Part shown: piece by piece, positions 4,873-7,441 of the stretch
Layout of the letters: the number at the start of each line of letters is the position of its first letter
How positions within the stretch are numbered: position 1 is the stretch's first letter
Source: Bacteroidota bacterium
Lineage (GTDB): Bacteria > Bacteroidota > Bacteroidia > JAADEI01
Length of the DNA stretch: 7,441 bases
Assembly (NCBI GenBank): GCA_015490475.1
Contig: WFXT01000257.1
Location: 1-7,441, forward strand
Direction: 5' to 3'
Notes under the pieces: model-generated
The model's input: the letters and a program-made list of their open reading frames with translations, nothing else
What the model was told of the DNA's origin: nothing
Databases searched by the model: none
Made by a program: the position numbers and the translations under genes

Positions 4873-6536
4873 TGGGCGGACTGGATATCGCTATAATTTT
4901 GACTTATCTCTTGTTTGCTCTTTCTATTGGGATTATATTTCGCAATAAGGCATCTGGTTCTCTGGTGGATTACTTCCTTGCTGGACGGCGCCTGCCTGCC
5001 CTGTGGCTTGCCCTTTCCATTGTTGCTACAACCTTTGCTTCTGATACGCCGCTGGCTGTTACAGGTATTATTGCAAATTCAGGAATTGCCGGAAATTGGC
5101 TCTGGTGGATTACTATCCTTAACTTTTCGCTTATTGCTGTTTATTTTGCATCACGATGGAGGAGAGCAGGAGTACTCACTGACGTTGAACTGTTGAAAAT
5201 TCGCTATGCTCAGTCTAAATGGGTTAATAGGCTCAGGATAACGAAGGCGTTCCTACTTGGTGTTGCTCTTAATGTTATAATCATGTCGTGGGTAATTCTG
5301 GCTATGACAAAAATCGTTTCAACATTTTTGCCTGCTGAATATCAACAGAAAGGGGCTTCTGTTATTGTGACTTATGCTATTGTGCTCATTGTGGTGCTTT
5401 ATTCTTTCCTAAGTGGCTTGTATGGTGTTGTCGTTACTGACCTTGTGCAGATAACCATTGTGCTGGTTGCCACTTATGCTCTTGCTGGATTTGTGATTAA
5501 TGAATCTGGGGGCTGGTCTGCTTATCTTGAATCAGTGAAAGCATTGCCCGCTGAAAAGTTGTCTTTGTTCCCCGCCGATAGTATACTCTGGTTTTTCTAT
5601 CTGGGATTTTTATGGTGGGCAACATATTCATCCGATGGTACAGGTTATATTGCTCAGAGGGTCAATAGCGCAAAAGATGAACAGTCTGCTTCTGCTGGAA
5701 CCTACATATTTATCTGGGCTCATTTTGTGATAAGAATGATTCCGTGGCTTATTGTAGCCCTGTTTGCTATTGTATCCTTCCCTGATTTTCCAGATAAGGA
5801 ACAGACTTATGTGCTGGCAATGAAAGAGGTTATGCCTGCTGGGTGGCTTGGGCTGGGCATAACTGCCCTTGTTGCTGCCTTCATGTCCACAATGGACACA
5901 CATCTTAATTGGGGTGCTTCTTATGTTACAAATGACATTGTCAGATTATTGTTTCCTGACATTAAAGAATCTGACTTATTGAAATGGGGCAAGGCTGTGA
6001 CTGTATTTCTTGCATTCGTCGCAGGAACTGTTTCTCTGTTCTTTTCTTCCATTACACAATTATGGTTATTGTTTTTTGCTTTAAGCACAGGGATCGGCGT
6101 TGCTAATTTGATTCGCTGGTTCTGGTGGAGGGCAAACAAATGGACAGAGTGGACTGCTATTGTCTCTGGTTTAATATTTTTCATAGTTGGGATAATTATT
6201 GGTGCAGGGGAGATGGAACGTATTGCTATCGCTGGTGCAGGAAGTCTAATTACTGCTATTGTGGTGACTGTCCTGACCAAGCCCGAGCCAGAAACAGTTA
6301 TTCAAAAGTTTGAAGACACAGTAAAACCAGTAGGTTTGTGGCGACAATCTTCCACAAAAGAATTAGTGTGTTTGCTATTAAAATGGCTATCATTTTCTGC
6401 TTTAGTCATCTTTACTTTGTTAAGTCTAATTGCCATATTACTTGACCTTGAGGAAAAATGGTATGTGATTGGCTTTTTTGTTGCATCTTTCGTAAGTTTT
6501 ATTGTGAACTCTCGCTTATGTAAAGGAAATATATGA
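4869..6536 (+). CDS. Sodium:solute symporter (SSS/SLC5 family)
   Basis: This 555-residue inner-membrane protein has about 13-15 hydrophobic segments (for example 6-24, 128-150, 165-182, 188-209, 276-303, 325-339, 376-393, 397-415, 428-446, 501-526 and 531-548). GRRLPALWLALSIVATTFAS (39-58) is the broken first core helix that helps form a sodium site. TGYIAQRVNSAKDEQSA (258-274) and AFMSTMDTHLNWGASYVTND (337-356) are SSS signatures; S340/T341 fall where Na+-site hydroxyls sit in the LeuT fold. It should import a solute with Na+; the substrate (amino acid, sugar or carboxylate) cannot be told from sequence. Length matches the family. The start is in an ATGA overlap with the glucosaminidase stop, with a second ATG right after. 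No Shine-Dalgarno is possible because parS occupies that stretch, so expression probably depends on coupling to the upstream gene. Confidence 0.9.
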   Translation: MMGGLDIAIILTYLLFALSIGIIFRNKASGSLVDYFLAGRRLPALWLALSIVATTFASDTPLAVTGIIANSGIAGNWLWWITILNFSLIAVYFASRWRRAGVLTDVELLKIRYAQSKWVNRLRITKAFLLGVALNVIIMSWVILAMTKIVSTFLPAEYQQKGASVIVTYAIVLIVVLYSFLSGLYGVVVTDLVQITIVLVATYALAGFVINESGGWSAYLESVKALPAEKLSLFPADSILWFFYLGFLWWATYSSDGTGYIAQRVNSAKDEQSASAGTYIFIWAHFVIRMIPWLIVALFAIVSFPDFPDKEQTYVLAMKEVMPAGWLGLGITALVAAFMSTMDTHLNWGASYVTNDIVRLLFPDIKESDLLKWGKAVTVFLAFVAGTVSLFFSSITQLWLLFFALSTGIGVANLIRWFWWRANKWTEWTAIVSGLIFFIVGIIIGAGEMERIAIAGAGSLITAIVVTVLTKPEPETVIQKFEDTVKPVGLWRQSSTKELVCLLLKWLSFSALVIFTLLSLIAILLDLEEKWYVIGFFVASFVSFIVNSRLCKGNI

Positions 6537-7441
6537 GTGGTGCTGGACAGGGTTAAAGAACTATTTAGAAAACCCACTTTGCAATGGTATTATCCTTATT
6601 ACAAAGACAAGCCAGAACGCCCTTTCTTTCTTGAATTGCCCGCATTCTTACCAATGTGTGCTTTCATCGGTGGTTTGCTGGTTGCTGGCTACTTGCTTTT
6701 TAATATCTCGGCACAGTACGTTTATGCCCTGATAATTTCTGGTGGCTTCATTGCCCTTCTGGTTGCTATGCTATGGTTGGTTTATACACGCTTTCTTGCA
6801 GGAGATGGAAAAATAAAAACCCAGAAATTGGTGAGCATAATAACTCTTATGCTTGCTCTTGGTTTGTGGTTTCTTGCAGGAATACTGAGGTTTCATTTAT
6901 ATAGTCCTTTTAATAATTTTGCACACGTTGTCCATCATTATGGTCACAAACATGAATATGTCGCTCGGGTTTTGTCTATTCCATCTTTGACACGCAGTGG
7001 CAACTGGTATAGGACATTAATTGAGATGATGTATTTCACAGAAGGTGGCGATACAATTGTCGTTGAGGGCAGAGTAATGGCTTATGTGGACACTTTTTTA
7101 TTACCATCCACAGTAATTTCCTTTGTTGGTCGTATAGATAGTCCCAGTGTAATAAAAGGTTTACCAGAATTTAATATGCGACGCTGGTTGGCTTCCAACA
7201 ACATTTATGGTGTAGTATGGATGCGAAGTCCCAAGGTTATAACAACAGATAGAACTTTGTTTTCCTTCGCTCAGGAATTACGATATGATGTGATGCAAAT
7301 TAATGCCCGATATATTGATAGCAATAATGTCTCACTGGTTAATGCATTAACGCTGGGTTATAGAGATGAACTTTCTGAAGATGTCAGGGAGTCTTTCAGG
7401 GAGGCTGGGATAATCCATATCCTTGCCATTTCTGGACTTCA
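6537..7441 (+). CDS. comEC: ComEC/Rec2 DNA-uptake channel, 3'-partial
   Basis: The frame runs off the right edge, leaving about 300 residues of a protein that is usually 600-800. I start at GTG 6537, which directly follows the symporter TGA and has AAAGGA about 10 bases upstream. GTG 6540 is equally possible, and the first ATG (6654) would remove residues that precede the first membrane helix. Hydrophobic segments lie at 36-57, 61-83 and 98-118. A DUF4131/OB-like region follows (VEGRVMAYVDTF at 176-187, MRRWLASNNIYGVVW at 214-228). The window ends at the competence-domain motif: NALTLGYRDELSEDVRESFR, then AGIIHILAISGL, the classic ComEC signature ending SGLH. ComEC carries single-stranded DNA across the inner membrane during natural transformation. 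The later channel helices and the C-terminal metallo-beta-lactamase domain, if present, are beyond the window. A His-rich stretch (HVVHHYGHKH, 130-139) is unusual. Confidence 0.92.
   Translation, partial: MVLDRVKELFRKPTLQWYYPYYKDKPERPFFLELPAFLPMCAFIGGLLVAGYLLFNISAQYVYALIISGGFIALLVAMLWLVYTRFLAGDGKIKTQKLVSIITLMLALGLWFLAGILRFHLYSPFNNFAHVVHHYGHKHEYVARVLSIPSLTRSGNWYRTLIEMMYFTEGGDTIVVEGRVMAYVDTFLLPSTVISFVGRIDSPSVIKGLPEFNMRRWLASNNIYGVVWMRSPKVITTDRTLFSFAQELRYDVMQINARYIDSNNVSLVNALTLGYRDELSEDVRESFREAGIIHILAISGL

Noticed and set aside
5628..6280. Minus-strand ORFs inside the symporter gene
   Set aside because: They lie wholly opposite a well-supported membrane protein and show no family motifs of their own.
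6533..6556. ATG overlapping the symporter stop as the comEC start
   Set aside because: It opens a seven-codon frame ending in TAA and is not in the comEC frame, which must begin at GTG 6537 or 6540 or later.
1..7441. CRISPR array
   Set aside because: No repeated 24-40 base units with regular spacers are present on either strand, although Cas7-like genes are proposed.

Overview
The window reads as a piece of a bacterial chromosome, most likely from a member of the Bacteroidota. This is an inference from three things. The glucosaminidase is fused to LysM repeats. It sits with a family-3 O-methyltransferase and a ComEC that has a DUF4131-type N-terminal region. Shine-Dalgarno sequences are almost absent, and by eye the base composition is moderately A+T-rich. 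Every gene I can support is on the + strand, most are packed with overlaps or gaps of a few bases, and no stretch of 300 bases lacks a gene.

Left block (1-2776) is an accessory-looking cassette of poorly recognised genes. A 5'-truncated gene (1-810) and a second gene (1488-2351) encode related proteins. They share an aligned F-x-x-D-x-A-+-L-G segment, an R-V-P-V-P-V segment and an N-G-W-V segment. The second also has D-L-F-G-Y-M followed by R-K-A-V-L-G-I-T-K, which resembles the Cas7 backbone family of type I CRISPR systems (Cst2/DevR/Csa2-like). Between the two lie small overlapping ORFs (780-866, 874-1125, 1094-1405, 1386-1481). An acidic 142-residue protein (2348-2776) closes the cassette with a 4-base overlap. 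No CRISPR array, nuclease, Cas5, Cas6 or adaptation gene is visible here. If this is a CRISPR-derived effector, its other parts lie upstream of base 1 or are absent.

Right block (2847-7441) is a compact operon of conventional genes: an O-methyltransferase, a secreted glucosaminidase with LysM repeats, a sodium:solute symporter and the first 300 or so residues of ComEC. Junctions are a one-base gap, an ATGA overlap, and a TGA directly followed by GTG, so translation is probably coupled.

The clearest non-coding signal is a 20-bp perfect palindrome at 4846-4865 holding the 16-bp core TGTTTCACGTGAAACA. This is the canonical chromosomal parS site bound by ParB. It lies inside the last codons of the glucosaminidase gene and ends three bases before the symporter start codon. 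It suggests the window is in the origin-proximal part of the chromosome, with the Cas7-like cassette about 2.1 kb from a centromere-like site.
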